A stretch of 64,000 nucleotides of DNA from Astrocystis sublimbata (Eukaryota; Ascomycota; Sordariomycetes; Xylariales; Xylariaceae): NCBI GenBank assembly GCA_022453515.1, contig JAJNNY010000009.1, positions 372,001-436,000 on the forward strand. Reading direction: 5' to 3'. The stretch's first letter is position 1, and each line of letters opens with the position of its first letter. Shown here in pieces: positions 44,262 through 56,499 of this stretch. The position numbers and the translations under genes are program-made. Below the pieces are notes generated by a model that ran no database searches, was not told where the DNA came from, and worked only from the letters and a program-made list of their open reading frames with translations.

Positions 44262-46322
44262 ATGACCCGCCGCAAAGCCACGCCAATCGCCTCGAGCTTT
44301 TACCACATAGGGCCCATTGTCGCTAATACGAAAACAAATCATATAGAAAGGAAGCCGTACTCCGTAACAGAGCAACCTCTAGGTACCGCTAAACATGTCC
44401 GTATCGTGGGAATCGGCGCCGGGGCCAGCGGCTTGAACATGATACGCACTCTCCGGAGAAACCTCAAAAACTTTGACCACATCATCTACGAGAAGAACAG
44501 CAAAGTTGGAGGAACATGGTACGAAAATCGTTACCCCGGCTGCAAATGCGACGTGCCGAGTCACAATTACCAATTCTCATGGCGGCCGAATCCTGAATGG
44601 TCAAACTTCTTCTCGCCAGCAGAGGAGATTGAGAAATATCTCAATGATATATGCGAGGACGAGCACATGTTGGACGTTATCAAGACTCGGCATAGTGTGA
44701 TCGGAGCATGGTGGGACGAATCTCGAGGTCTCTGGGACATCAATGTTCGGAATCTAGAAACGGGTGAGGATTTCCGCGATCATGCGAACTTCATTGTCGA
44801 CGCATCGGGCATTCTTAAGTAAGTAAACCGTCTTGGGGGAATTCAGCGGAATTGTTCCTGTTTGGCTGCTAATATTCGGTAATTTCTCAGTAACTGGAAA
44901 TGGCCGGAAATACCCAACCTGAATGCTTTTCAAGGCGAACTCATTCATACCGCCAACTGGCCGAAAGATTTCGATTACGCGAACAAGACTGTGGCTGTCA
45001 TAGGCAATGGGTCATCTGGTGTACAAGTCCTACCCGCCATACAATCAGGTCCGTTCCACTTATAGAAACTTCGTATCGAGGGCGGAATATTGACAGCCCT
45101 TTCACATTAGCTACCAAGAAACTCTATCATTTCGTTCGCACTCCGACGTGGGTTATACCTCCGCGGATCCTGTCCATGATGATGATGGAAGGCCCAGCCA
45201 AATCCATGCTAGGTCAGCTCGAGCTTGACAAGAAGGAAAACTTCAGTGTTGCACAGATCGAGCAGTTCAAGGCCGATCCGGAATTTTATAAGAAATTCAT
45301 CAAGACCATCGAAGTCGACACGAATGGCTCGTTTGCAGTTGTAGGTGCCACAAGTCCTTCCCTACAAAATCGCAAAGAATGTTTATTTTACTTACGTATC
45401 ATAGCTGTTGAAAGGTGGTCCAATTCAGCAATTCGCCACGAGCAAGGTGATAGAATGGATGACAGCGTGTTTAGGTGGTGATGAGAAGCTTTGCGAAGCA
45501 CTTATTCCTAAATATTCCCTAGGGTGTCGGCGAATGACACCAGCTCCGGGCTACCTTGAAGCCTTGAGATCACCTAATGTTGAAGTAATCACGGAAGACA
45601 TTGCAGGTATTGTAAAGGAAGGAATTCAACTTCAATCCGGAGAGATCATCAAACTTGACGCTATCATCTGTGCCACTGGATTTGATACTTCATTTACTCC
45701 GCGATTCCCCTTGGTGGGTAGGGATGGGAACATCCAAGACATATTCCAAAAGGAGGTACCGAAGAGCTACATGTCGTGTGCCCTCCCTGGTGTGCCGAAC
45801 TACTTTAGTAAGGAGACCTCAACACACGTCTGTGTGATCATACTGTGTGTGAATCTATTGGCTAACGTCCGATTGCTTATAGCCGTTTTGGGACCCAACG
45901 GACCAATCGGACATGGGAGTGTTTTTACCCTCACCGAACACATCGCGCGGTATATAACACGCGCCATCCATAAATGCCAGGTAGAAGGCATCAAAGCCAT
46001 CTGCCCCTCGGAGGCAGCAGTGGCGGACTACCACGAGCACATCACCAGCTTCATGCCTCGTACATCCTGGGCGTCCCCATGCTCTTCGTGGTTTAAGGGC
46101 GGTAAGGTTGACGGACCTGTAACCGCTCTCCATCCCGGGAGCCGTGTGCACTTCTTCCACATGCTGGAGCAGTTCCGCGGCGAGGACTGGGAATATGTCT
46201 ATGACCACCCCTCCGCCAACCGCTTCAACTACCTCGGGAACGGTTTCTCAACGAAGGAGCTCGACAAGACGTTTGACTCTACGTGGTATCTGGAAGCAAG
46301 TGCCGACGCCCCTTTTCTATGA
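44262..46322 (+). CDS. Flavin monooxygenase, Baeyer-Villiger type
   Basis: Exons 44262-44818, 44891-45048, 45111-45340, 45405-45807 and 45883-46322 encode 595 residues. The FAD Rossmann motif is GIGAGASG (50-57), followed by GGTWYENRYPGCKCDVPS. The Baeyer-Villiger fingerprint F-x-G-x-x-x-H-x-x-x-W-P is exact at residues 199-210 (FQGELIHTANWP). The NADPH site is GNGSSG, and the late ATG motif is CATGFDTSF. Such enzymes insert oxygen next to a ketone to make esters or lactones in secondary or steroid metabolism; the substrate is not predictable. The last intron (45808-45882) is 75 nt with no stop, so its retention would stay in frame. An upstream ATG (44034) would add 76 residues without family similarity. 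Confidence 0.87.
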
Positions 46323-47533
46323 TACCGAATCATATGTTCCGACTTCCAATGCTGTCTATTGATAGAAGATCTCAAACCGCATTTTTGGTTGTTTTGGCTT
46401 GACGCATACATTGTACCCCATGGCGCATTCTCTTTTCTGCATATTGCCACTCGAGATTGGATGATGTAGGACAGGACGTTCCACAGCATACTCTTGGAAC
46501 ACAGCTTACATATATCAGATATTCAGCCTCAATATAGGTTGAATGGGGGGTTGGAGCGGGTACACAGCATATACGTACTACATATAGGGATATATAAGTT
46601 TATTGCATTTACGATTTTCATTGATATATAACCTCGTGCGTACTTAACGTCAACGATTGACGTCTTACCATTGATAACAACTTTAGCCATTGCTCCTACG
46701 CTGATCTTGTACTGGGAGAATTGTTACGTGCAGCTCGCAATTAAGATTCAAGTATAATCACAATTTGAATGCGATGGGTATCGCTTTGCTTTGTATGCCT
46801 TTTCCTTATACTCTGCTAGTTTGTTCTTGCCACTTGCTTTGCATATCTAATGAGACTAGTTGCTAGCTAAGCAAGCCTGACGAAATCAGTAAAGCGGCAT
46901 TCGGAAAAGCACTATTCTGGATGAAATACGTATTGGGATGAGCGTGTTAGGGTGAGCATCCCATGATGGCAGGCATACTTTGTACAACACACCCAGGCAT
47001 GCATGCATCAACTTCAGTAGGTAGGTATGCTATACTCACTTACTACTTCGGACAAAGACAGCAATGGGACCAGTAGACGCCATGAAATTTTAGAATCGGA
47101 GCAGAGAACAAACAATGACTGGGCAAACATCACCCATTTTTGTAACATTTTAGACAGAACAGGGGTCCGTCAACTCAACGCACGATGCAGACCGAGAGCC
47201 AGGTCGTTGGCCAATACATAGCCCTGGAATTCAAACCAGTGGGTATACTAGTGCCCGCTAGACGCTCGCCTTTCTCCACTACCCCAATTTGTCTCCATTC
47301 CGACATGCGTAGGAGGAACGGGACCCATACGACCGAAGTCGCGAAAGCTTCGACGTCACTCGTTTATTTTCTTGTGCTGATTGCTGATTGCTCTTTGGTT
47401 TCATTTTCGTATAGCATTTTTTATCTTCGACGTCTCATTGTATGCTTTACATCGCAATAAAACTTGAATTGAACCATTACGAATATTCAGGCTCGAGCAG
47501 TACTATATCCAAAGCGGGTGAGCATTAAACACA
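46323..47533. other. Intergenic, nothing seen
   Basis: About 1.2 kb, AT-rich, between two plus-strand oxidoreductase genes. No gene recognised. Confidence 0.5.
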
Positions 47534-49417
47534 ATGGCGGATAAACTTATCAGTGCAGAGGAAGGTATGAAACCGACAAACAGCTCCTGTTTGCGAAGAC
47601 ATATGTCTGATTTACCCTAATGAGAAACATACCGTGTCATCGCATGCTGAATGGGTCATAGCTAACACGTTAGGTCAGTTGCAAAGCACACAAATCCTGA
47701 CAGCTGCTGGGTTGTGTTATATGGCAATGTTTACGATATCACGGAATTTCTCCCATCCCACCCCGGGGGCTCAAAGATCATACTTCAACTCGCTGGTCGC
47801 GACGCCACCGAAGAATATGACCCCATCCATCCGCCGGGGACACTAGAGGAGAATCTGAAGCCCGAAGCCAAGCTTGGCCGTATCGACCCGGAGACGATAG
47901 TCCAACCCTCTAGCTCCGCGGCCAAGGAGGAGAAGAAGCCCGAGTCTGAAGATGACGGCCCGCCACCCATGGAGAGCTTGCTGAACCTCGACGAGATCGA
48001 GCAAGTGGCCAAGAAGCAGATCTCGGAGAAAGCATGGGCCTATTACTACTCGGCCAGTGACGACCTCTGGAGCAAGACAAATAACAATGCCGTGTACCGA
48101 GATATCTTGCTACGGCCGCGTGTCTTCCTCGACTGCACGAGCTGCGATCTCTCTACGACGGTGCTGGGCCAGCACAAAGTAGACCTGCCTATATTCGTCT
48201 CGCCAGCGGCCATGGCGCGTCTCGGCCATCCAGACGGGGAGCAGGGAATCGCCCGCGCATGTGCGAAATTCGGAGCCATGCAGATCATCTCCAATAACGC
48301 GTCCATGACGCCCGAGCAGATCGTAGCGGATGCGAAACCGGGGCAGACATTCGGGTGGCAGATATACGTGCAGAACGACAGGGCCAAGAGCGAGGCGATG
48401 CTCGCGCGCATCAACGCAATGCCGGACTACTTCAAGTTCATCTGCCTGACGCTCGACGCCCCCGTGCCGGGCAAGCGCGAGCTCGACGAGAAGCAAAACT
48501 TCAAGAACCTGAGCAAGGTGACCTCGAGCGCGGGCGAGTCTACGCGGCCCGGCGGCGGCGGCGTCGGCCAGCAGCTCTTCTGGGGCACGGCCTCGGATCT
48601 GACGTGGAAGATCACGCTCCCCTGGCTTGCGAAGCACACGAAGCTGCCCATCGTGCTCAAGGGCGTGCAGACGCACGAAGACGCGTACTTGGCGTCCAAG
48701 TACGCCCCCCAGGTCAAGGCGGTGATATTGTCGAACCACGGAGGACGTGCGCTGGACACGGCACCCCCGGCTATGCATACGTTGCTGGAGATAAGAAAAT
48801 ACTGCCCCGATGTCTTCAAGCACATAGATATCTGGGTCGATGGCGGCATCAAGCGCGGTACCGATGTCGTAAAAGCGCTCGCGCTAGGAGCCACGGCTGT
48901 TGGTCTCGGACGAGCAGCTTTATTTGGGTTGGGCGCCGGTGGCCAGGCGGGTGTTGAGCGCACACTGGAGAGTATGCATGTTTCTTTCGTCTCTACCCCT
49001 CATCGATTTGTTGTCCCTCTCCCTATTCTTCGTCTGCCCCTATACCTCATCGTTTCTTTTGTCGTATGGTCGTTCGTCCATCAGAAAAACGCGACCATTC
49101 TATCAGACCACATCTTTGCCGTTGTGAAGACTATGGGGCATTCCATTAGAATCACCAAGCTGACAATCACATTTCAAACTGTTTAGTTCTCGAGGCTGAG
49201 ACCGCCACCTGCATGAAGCTACTGGGCGCGAAGAACGTCTCAGAGCTTGGCCCGAAACATGTGAGTGAAACGCCGGCGATGACGCTATCTGATATCGAAT
49301 GAGCTGACATGAACACCTTTGCAGATTAACTCAAGAAAAGTTGAGAGAGATATATTTGACGGCGATGCGAACTTGGAGGCATTTGAGCTATGGGAGAAGG
49401 TCAAGTCAAAGCTGTAG
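47534..49417 (+). CDS. Cytochrome b5-FMN alpha-hydroxy-acid dehydrogenase (cytochrome b2-like) with C-terminal SKL
   Basis: Exons 47534-47564, 47679-48971, 49187-49260 and 49325-49417 encode 496 residues. The b5 heme domain comes first ([10 protein letters not shown], heme ligand H38, and DPIH with H61), then an acidic hinge and the FMN barrel. The barrel has LFVSPAA-like [14 protein letters not shown], the substrate block [12 protein letters not shown], active-site SNHGGRALD, and the FMN-phosphate loop [10 protein letters not shown] / GLGRAALFG. This architecture equals L-lactate dehydrogenase Cyb2. Unlike yeast Cyb2 there is no mitochondrial presequence: the b5 domain starts at residue 1, and the protein ends in S-K-L, a PTS1 signal. 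Intron 2 is long (215 nt). The exon 1 junction ([21 protein letters not shown]) was chosen to restore the b5 domain. Confidence 0.9.
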
Positions 49418-51373
49418 AAATGTTACATAGGTAGGTAGTCATACTTGCGAACCATGTTGTATAGGCCTACCTTTTTGCCGTGCTTCGAGACATATTATGA
49501 TCACTCAGTGGACCTCACATATTGTGCAATGTGTATATTCAATATGCTTGCACTCCGTTTCTTTTTCTCGGTCCTGGTTAACGACTTGAGCGGCTTTACA
49601 AATTACAATTGAGAACAATCCCAAAAACACCAAGAGGGGCTCTGTTTCGGCATTGCTCGACCCCGGAGCGGGCCATCAACTAGATGCGGTTAAAACTGGG
49701 GTTCGTCGAAGACCCTATGGTTCAAGCCAAACGCATGCCATGTTTCTAATTCATGATAGATCTAGATCTAGATTTATCTGCGTGTGATTGACACTTTGAT
49801 ATATACTCGGCCAGCACACGTTCTGGCGGTCGCATGAGGAATATTTACAGTGTATTAGACAGAGAAATTACTACTTCGCTGGTCAATGCAGATTGATTAT
49901 TCCAAGTGTCGGGACTTTGTTGTTGTAAACGTGGTTATTTACCACTCGTTTCTTGCTACTTGAAAGTCCAAGACAATATTTGCGGGTCACCCCGGATTTC
50001 AGCGATCGTGGAGCCGTTGGATAGCCTGTTTGAAAGCGGCGGTCAAGTTGGCTTCTTCTGGAAAACATTCCGACAGATACGGGTCAGGAGTACGAATTAG
50101 TACCGTTTACCGAGCGATCCCGGGCAGAAAGCTGGCCCGATGAAAGAATCTTTTCACATGTGCCCCGGAGTTTCTACGGTCTCGGTTGTCCAGCCGAGGG
50201 AACAAAGCTACTGGACTTCAGATCCAAGGCGTGGCGGAGTGCTGAGCTTGACCCCTCTCGGAATAAATGCAACCTGGAATCTGCATCTTTGCGGGGGCAA
50301 ATATACGCAACATATGAGTGAAACGTTCAGCTACCCACCACATCAGCAACATCCACAGTCAAGAACAGTCAGTGAAGCGCGTACCCGAAATTCCCGACAA
50401 AAGCAATAAGGCGAGTAGAGCCATAGTTAACGCGCCATAATCCACTTAGTAGGAAGGAAACGATGTTGCAGTCTGATGTCGCCTCAATATACGGTACCTA
50501 GCCAAGGGGTCGAGGATACGACGCAGTACGTATGTCTGTATAGTGTGATGTAACCACAGCATCGGGTCCCCTGTACAGCTGTCATAGGACTCGGCCTATT
50601 TCCTGGGTAGTCCCGGTAATTTTTACATTGATTCGCAAGTTCTTTTTCGCATCGAGGTGCTCCATCCCCCGATCTGAGAGTCCCATTGGTCACGCTTGGT
50701 ATCCCCTGACACATTGGACAGATGCTTGGTTGCCCATCCCATCTTCTCTGTGGCCCACGTCTTTTACATTGAGTGGGCGAGGTCATTTGCTATTCCACCA
50801 ACTAGAGAGCCAATTGCCGTGTACTTCTGTCTCGCAGACATAGCTGGACAGGGAATGAAGGTTTTACGAGACCTACATTCGGCCTAGGCGGTCGTATTCT
50901 AACGGCAGGTCCAGAAAGGCCCAGCCGCTGCACAGGGGCAAATGCTACATAGCATACCACATGTCAAGCTGGGGTGGCATAGTCATCGACCATAGATGCC
51001 ACCTAACAAAGGTGACTTCAAGATTTCCAGGCCAGATAGGTTTTGGATTGATGAACATACTCGGGACGCACTGCGAGACCTCTCCCACGCGCTGCCAGCT
51101 CTTGTCCTAATTATGCCATAACACTGTTATTGTGCATGCACGATGATAAAGGGCCTATTGCGACCGACCTATCTCGAATTAGTCTCGTGATACTCTATTC
51201 GCTTTGTTTTCGCTATACGACTTCTCGCCCAAACTTGATACATCGCGCCGGCAGCTACTTCCATCGTAGCAAATTGCGCATCTGCTCATCGCTGTATGGG
51301 TGACTGAGGACCACCGTTTGGTCTTCCATAATATTGCACTTTGGTCGCCCAGATCACCGGGATATCATTCGAG
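49418..51373. other. Intergenic, 2 kb, nothing firm
   Basis: No gene recognised. Short frames (50140-50409, 50628-50843) have no feature that I can name. Confidence 0.5.
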
Positions 51374-52542
51374 ATGTCGCTGGATATAAAGTCAAATTCG
51401 GTGAAGAATGGGGAAGAGCCCGTCCCTGCGCCCGCGACGAAGGGCCACTTTAAGCGCTTTTGGTGGGCTTATCTCCTTGCCTTCCTCGTTGTCGCTACCG
51501 TTGTGGTAGTTCCTTCAGTGTAAGTCAAGTCCCAGGTTGTCATTAAGTACATTCGAGGATATCAGAATTGATTAGGTTTTCAGACTGCTCGTAGCGGTAC
51601 CCAAGATCGCGCAAGATAAGCTCAACGATGCCAAATTAAAGATAGACGGCATAGCCGTCACGAATACAAAGCCAGACTCGTTTCTCATGAAGATCAACTC
51701 GACGATAGAAGCAGACAGCTCGGTTTCAGCCGTTGTTGCGGCTTTCACCGGCACGATGTACTTGGCGGACGTCGACCCGCCTCTAGCCATCACCCAGATC
51801 GAGTTTCCAGAAACGACGTCCTCTTCCGCGCAGTCGGTCAACATCAGCCAAGAAGTTCAGATTTCCGACTCGGGGGCTTTCGCCGCATTCAACAAGGCCC
51901 TTCTGTCCAAAGATTCCGTCGAGGTACAAGTGAAAGGAGATACCCACATTCGTGTCAGCGGAATCTCCAAGCAATACCCTGTTACTTTCGACAAGAAATT
52001 TACCCTGAAAGGCCTGAACAACTTTGACGGACTCTTGATATCGAATACCAGCATAAACCCCCTCGCCAAGACGGACAACTTCAAGGCGACAGCCCACATT
52101 CCTAACCCCACGGTATTGACTTTGGATATTGTAAGTTGCTATTGGGCCGCCTGCATCAAGCTAGGGCTTAAATGATCTCTGCGAAGTGATATTGACGAGA
52201 CTAAAATAGGGAAACGCAACCTTTACCAATTACTTTAATGGGGAAGTTGTCGGTCAGACACATATCAACAACCTTGTGCTCTACCCCGGGAACAACACCT
52301 TCCCTACGACGTCGGATATCAAGCAGTTGCCTATCCTCAAAGCCCTGACGACAAAGCCCTACTGCGAACTCGACGGCAAGCTACCCTTCCAGCTCCAGGG
52401 CAAGAACGTCACGAACAACGGCGAGGTCATTCCGTACTTTCGAGATGCGCTCGCAGCGAATAATCAAAGCATCACTGTTGACATAAGTGATGCGGCCAAG
52501 AAACTTGGTATTCCTACAAAGTGCGTTGGTATCTTAGCTTGA
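51374..52542 (+). CDS. DUF3712 single-pass membrane protein
   Basis: Exons 51374-51519, 51584-52130 and 52210-52542 encode 341 residues. A basic cytosolic N-terminus (ATKGHFKRF) precedes one transmembrane helix (WWAYLLAFLVVATVVVVPSV), broken by intron 1. A large extracytosolic beta-rich domain of the DUF3712 family follows (KLKIDGIAVTNTKPDSFLM; FKATAHIPNPTVLTLDIGNA; VVGQTHINNLVLYPGNNTFP). The repeated 'tests' of the form NPTVLTLDIGN are reminiscent of LEA-2/WHy-like domains and are found in many fungal vacuolar or plasma-membrane proteins of unknown function. The first ATG in the frame is 51374. Phase is kept at both introns. Confidence 0.8.
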
Positions 52543-52988
52543 GGTTCGTGGAGTTCTTGATATCAGACGAGTCGAATGTAATGAAGTACGTCTTGGGGAA
52601 AATGTGGCAAGGCAGTATCTCCTAGATGTCAATGACATCCATTTCTGACATGTGTCAACTGTTGATCGCAACCGAATGGAATCTCTGGCCATGGGAGGTG
52701 ATAGGAAATAGTTAACTTGTCGCTATTGGCGATGCCATTTTCATATAAATAGTAGTAAACCACCACGAGGACTTCTTAGTGGCCATTAGATGTACATTAA
52801 GAAAAGAAAAAGAAGAATTACAACTTGATGTTCCTCATGTATTTGCTTGGTAAAGCTCCAAGCCTGACGAGGGGATGCGGCGGATATGAATCTAGTCACA
52901 GCAATACCACTCCCCCGATACCTTCAACATCCCCAGAGCCGTATTTCCTTCATTTCCGTAAACCAGGTACTTGTATGTCATGTATTAT
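52543..52988. other. Intergenic between convergent genes, nothing seen
   Basis: About 450 bp of 3' flank. No feature recognised. Confidence 0.5.
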
Positions 52989-54106
52989 CTATGAGCCCAC
53001 CCTGACTTCTACAGATGGGCAATCTGCAAGGGACACAGCGATAGGTTTTTCCATACAGACTCTGACCTGCCAACCCCTCTCCTTCATGGACTGTGGATTT
53101 TCGCCGATGCGGAATTCGTCGAGGATCTTTCTGGCGATATGCGTGCCCAAAGCCTCGAGTGTTTCGTAGGAAGAAGATTCCAAAACCTAGTGCAAATCGT
53201 TAGCTCCATGAAAAACTTAACCCACATGCGCACGGGTGTTTTCTTGTAAAGTTCGGGACTTGCGCTACAATCGCTCAATAACAGATAGGACTAGAGACGT
53301 ACCTCAACAACCGTCCTCTCCAGCTCCGTATGTATGTCCTCCTGGGCATCAAAGCGATCTATCTCGACATCCACCACAACCGTCTGCTTCGCCTCCCTCT
53401 CATTAGGGTTGACGCCAATGAGCGTGGGGACGCGGAGGCCGTGTAGGTAGAGGCTGCGGGCGTACGAGCGCAAGGGGTTCTTTTTCTTCTCGTCGCCGAG
53501 ATCGCCCGCATCCTTGAAGCACGCCGTCGTCGTCAAGCTGACCCCGGAGCCGAGCAGCGAGGCCTTGGGCAGATGGAGCGTGAGGCTGAGGGCGCGCAAC
53601 CGTGCCGCATCCAGGAACGGCACCTGGTCCAGCGGTAGCGCCACGCGGCTGCCGTCCACGACGCGCCCTGTCATCTTCACCCACAGCAGCTCGAAGACAT
53701 CTGCCGTGCGCGGGACGCCGACACCGCCGTCTGTCTTCGTAGTCCTGGCCCCGGAAGAGTGGTTTGAAATAGCGGAATCGAAAAGCCCCATACCCTCTAT
53801 AAGGGCCTTGCTTAGCTTTCCGTAGTGGACCGTCTCGGCGTTGACGGCATCGCTCGCAGACGATGTCTCGAAGGGTCGCGCCAAAGCCACCTCGGAGGAA
53901 AGGAGCACAGGCTGCGCTTTTCCGCTTCGGCCCCATGCGTCCTGGCCGGCGGTCATGATACTCTGTAGGTTACGCACGCGCACGACGGCTGGTGGTTCGC
54001 CTGCCTCGGCGCGGACTTGCCATGTGCTGACGAGCGGCGCCGCAGGGTCTGGGGCCGGCTCCATGCCCTTCGCATTGGGCGGCGATTTCCAGAAAGATGA
54101 AAGCAT
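52989..54106 (-). CDS. Stand-alone dihydroneopterin aldolase (FolB)-like protein
   Basis: Exons 54106-53303 and 53186-52989 encode 333 residues. Two tunnel-fold FolB units seem to be present: residues about 40-170 (VRVRNLQSIMTAGQDAWGR to LLWVKMTGRVVDGSRV) and about 170-333 (SLYLHGLRVPTLIGVNPNEREAKQTVVVDVEI, then ESSSYETLEALGTHIARKIL and QVRVCMEKPIAVSLADCPSVEV). Paired FolB domains match the N-terminal part of the trifunctional yeast Fol1, but the pyrophosphokinase and pteroate synthase domains are absent. The GVNPNERE segment aligns with GVYxxER of active aldolases. It may act in folate synthesis or be a paralogue with another pterin role; activity is uncertain. Confidence 0.75.
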
Positions 54107-54932
54107 GTCTAGCGTGAATCTGATGGGAAGACTGTTGCTCTGGTTTACTCGACGCTGGCTGTCTTAACGATGAAATAGATTGAGTTGGGAAGTGAGTGAA
54201 GGCTAAGAAGAGATGGTGAAGGCGCGGGGCAATAATATCCTGACGGTATTGATGTCGTGTAACCTGTTACACAAATCTAATGTTGAATCTATTGGTCAGA
54301 AAGACCGTTTGTTTACGCGTTTGAACTACCTACGAGTATTAAATATACAGAAACAAGGTGGTATGGGGAAGAGATAGATAAGTGCACGTTGGGTAGGAGA
54401 TGTGAAGTCATCGACCACCCCGAACACCCCCACCATAAGCGCGGGCCCCACCTCTCTCACCTTCATGAATTAGTACTTAAAGTAGCTACTTACACCGAGT
54501 ACACCAAGGTCCAACCAAGCCCGGGATAGAGAGTATCACAAGACTTTTTTGTTGGCCAGTAGCTTCTATATAGAGATTCTAAAACAAGTGATACTTGGAG
54601 AGACAAAGAATGAATGCAACTGTTAGTTCGTAGTAACATTTTGTATGGTTGAATGGTATAGTTGATTGATAGCAGCCAACGTCTTGACAACATGGACTGG
54701 TTGCTACTGTCGCCCACGTCCAACATATCTCTTCTCGCCATGGGAAAATAGTGTCCATGCTAGATAAATACCTAGTCTTAAGGCTGCAGTAGCTCTAGAG
54801 CCATTACATAGTTGACCATCGCTGTATCTTTACCCCATTTCGTGCAATCGACTAGATAAGTTTAAGGTTAGCATATGTGGTGGTAACCATCGATTATAAA
54901 AGCCAGTGAGAGTGACATGAGATGAACGACTC
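54107..54932. other. Intergenic, nothing seen
   Basis: About 800 bp, AT-rich in its second half. No gene recognised. Confidence 0.5.
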
Positions 54933-55655
54933 TTAGTGTTGGATTCCGGCTCGCGCAATGACCATCGCTCCTCTTGAAGTTGAGAAGGTTAGAAACAACT
55001 TACTGCTCTGCATGTCAATATCACGAAACCCGCAGCTCAGGTACAACGAATGGCCATCTAATGAGGATTCCAGATAGGCGGGAAGACCCAACCGCCTTGC
55101 CTCCTCGACACCCCACATGACAAGCATCCGGCCGGCGCCCCTGCGTTGGTGTTCCGGGTCGACGTGCAGCAATCTCAGATCTATTCGTATCGTCGTTGTT
55201 AGCATTTGGCAAAAAAAAAAAAAAAAAAAAAAAAGGACAACCCCAAAGATCATCTTACGCGCATGTTTCGTGCCCTCAAAATGCTTCGCGCGCAACTCAT
55301 ACAGGCCTCCAAATAGCGCCTCGCAAGCCTCCAGGTTGCATCCCGGACCAAAAGTCCGTGGTTTCGAACGCGGCTCCGAACCGTCTTTGATGTTCCACTG
55401 CGCGAAGCCTATCATCTGCTTGTTATCCTCGGTGGGCTCGATGTCCGTGTCGACGACCTTCAGCCAGCGCACAGTCGAGTCCTCGCGCAGCGTCTTGGCC
55501 AGCTCCTCTGCGCGCGGGGTGCGCCCGGACTCTGGCGCGGGCATCGGGCCTGGGAAGAGGATCTTGTTGAAAGGGTTCGGGGCATACGCCGCGCTCTCGA
55601 TGGCTGCGGAGCGGGGTGCATCGGTCTCGGTCGCGACCTGGATGATCAAAGGCAT
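54933..55655 (-). CDS. GNAT-family N-acetyltransferase
   Basis: Exons 55655-55259 and 55180-54933 encode 214 residues. The acetyl-CoA loop is LLHVDPEHQRRGAGRMLVMWG (R-x-x-G-x-G/A form), followed by the GNAT motif B segment LGLPAYLESSLDGHSLYLSCGF. The N-terminus is the usual alpha/beta start (MPLIIQVATETDAPRSAAIE). Many such single-domain enzymes sit in fungal genomes with unknown acceptors. The 78-nt intron contains a 24-T run and has no stop, so unspliced RNA would still be readable but would insert a Phe run. The last 25 residues are atypical, and a further intron after DMQS cannot be excluded, so the C-terminus is provisional. Confidence 0.78.
   Translation of the reverse strand: MPLIIQVATETDAPRSAAIESAAYAPNPFNKILFPGPMPAPESGRTPRAEELAKTLREDSTVRWLKVVDTDIEPTEDNKQMIGFAQWNIKDGSEPRSKPRTFGPGCNLEACEALFGGLYELRAKHFEGTKHARKMIFGVVLFFFFFFFCQMLTTTIRIDLRLLHVDPEHQRRGAGRMLVMWGVEEARRLGLPAYLESSLDGHSLYLSCGFRDIDMQSSKLFLTFSTSRGAMVIARAGIQH
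55211..55234. repeat. Homopolymer A24 (T24 in an intron)
   Basis: 24 consecutive A bases on the plus strand. On the minus strand this is a poly-T inside the intron of the acetyltransferase gene, upstream of a GCTAACA branch site. Confidence 0.9.
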
Positions 55656-56499
55656 CTTTATGTATGCGATGGAAGGATATATTTATAGAACATGTGGCAT
55701 AAATGGCACTGTAAGTACTATTGTAAGTAATGCCAATGAAGTGCGAATACCCAATAAATTGCAGCTCTATATCAAGTCTTGCCTCCGATAATTCGTTGTT
55801 CAAGTTTGCTATTCCACGAGGCACTTTTCGCCATAATGACTACCGCGTAAGCCTATATATCTGTTTCTAGTCGTCTCTCGACTCTTTATTTTCTGCCGAT
55901 CTTCCATTCCCGTTTGAAATGGAAGCTGAGTGTACGTTTCCGCGTGAGATAGTTACCTCAATGGGCGACGCCTGATTCGTGAGTCACGCCGTATTACTTT
56001 GGTACTTGTCCCCAAATAGCAGGAGGATACACTAGCAGATGCGTACATGTAATGTGGTTGAGTTGCTGCTGCTCCTACGATTATCGCACTGTAAAACGCA
56101 GAGGACGGAACATCATCTAATTTGTATACAAGGCTTCTTCCTAATTTTTTCTGGCGCCTAGAAAATGATATAAGTACATCATATACAGTAGCAAGGCAAC
56201 TAACGGAGCTGGGCTCTTGTACCTATCCGTGGCTTGTTTGGTGGATCATGACCACTAGGAACAGTGTCTTGTACAGCGCTCAAAGCGCCATATACCCCCC
56301 ACCTTAACTCTGAGATCAAAATACTTTTATCAGATTTTGAGGCTATATTCTACCAGGCTCTCGACAGAAAAATGAACAATTAAGCCCTCTGATCTTCTCA
56401 GTAGTTTTCGGGTGAAATGTATTCTTGAGACTATTTCGCTGCAGCCACCCAAGACCTATTAGCTGGCATAATCTGCTGCCAAAATTTTGCGGAGAGAAA
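55656..56499. other. Intergenic between divergent genes
   Basis: About 840 bp. No gene recognised. Confidence 0.5.

Noticed and set aside
48110..48823. 237-codon minus-strand ORF and an overlapping 200-codon plus ORF
   Set aside because: Shadows of the FMN dehydrogenase exon; no motifs.
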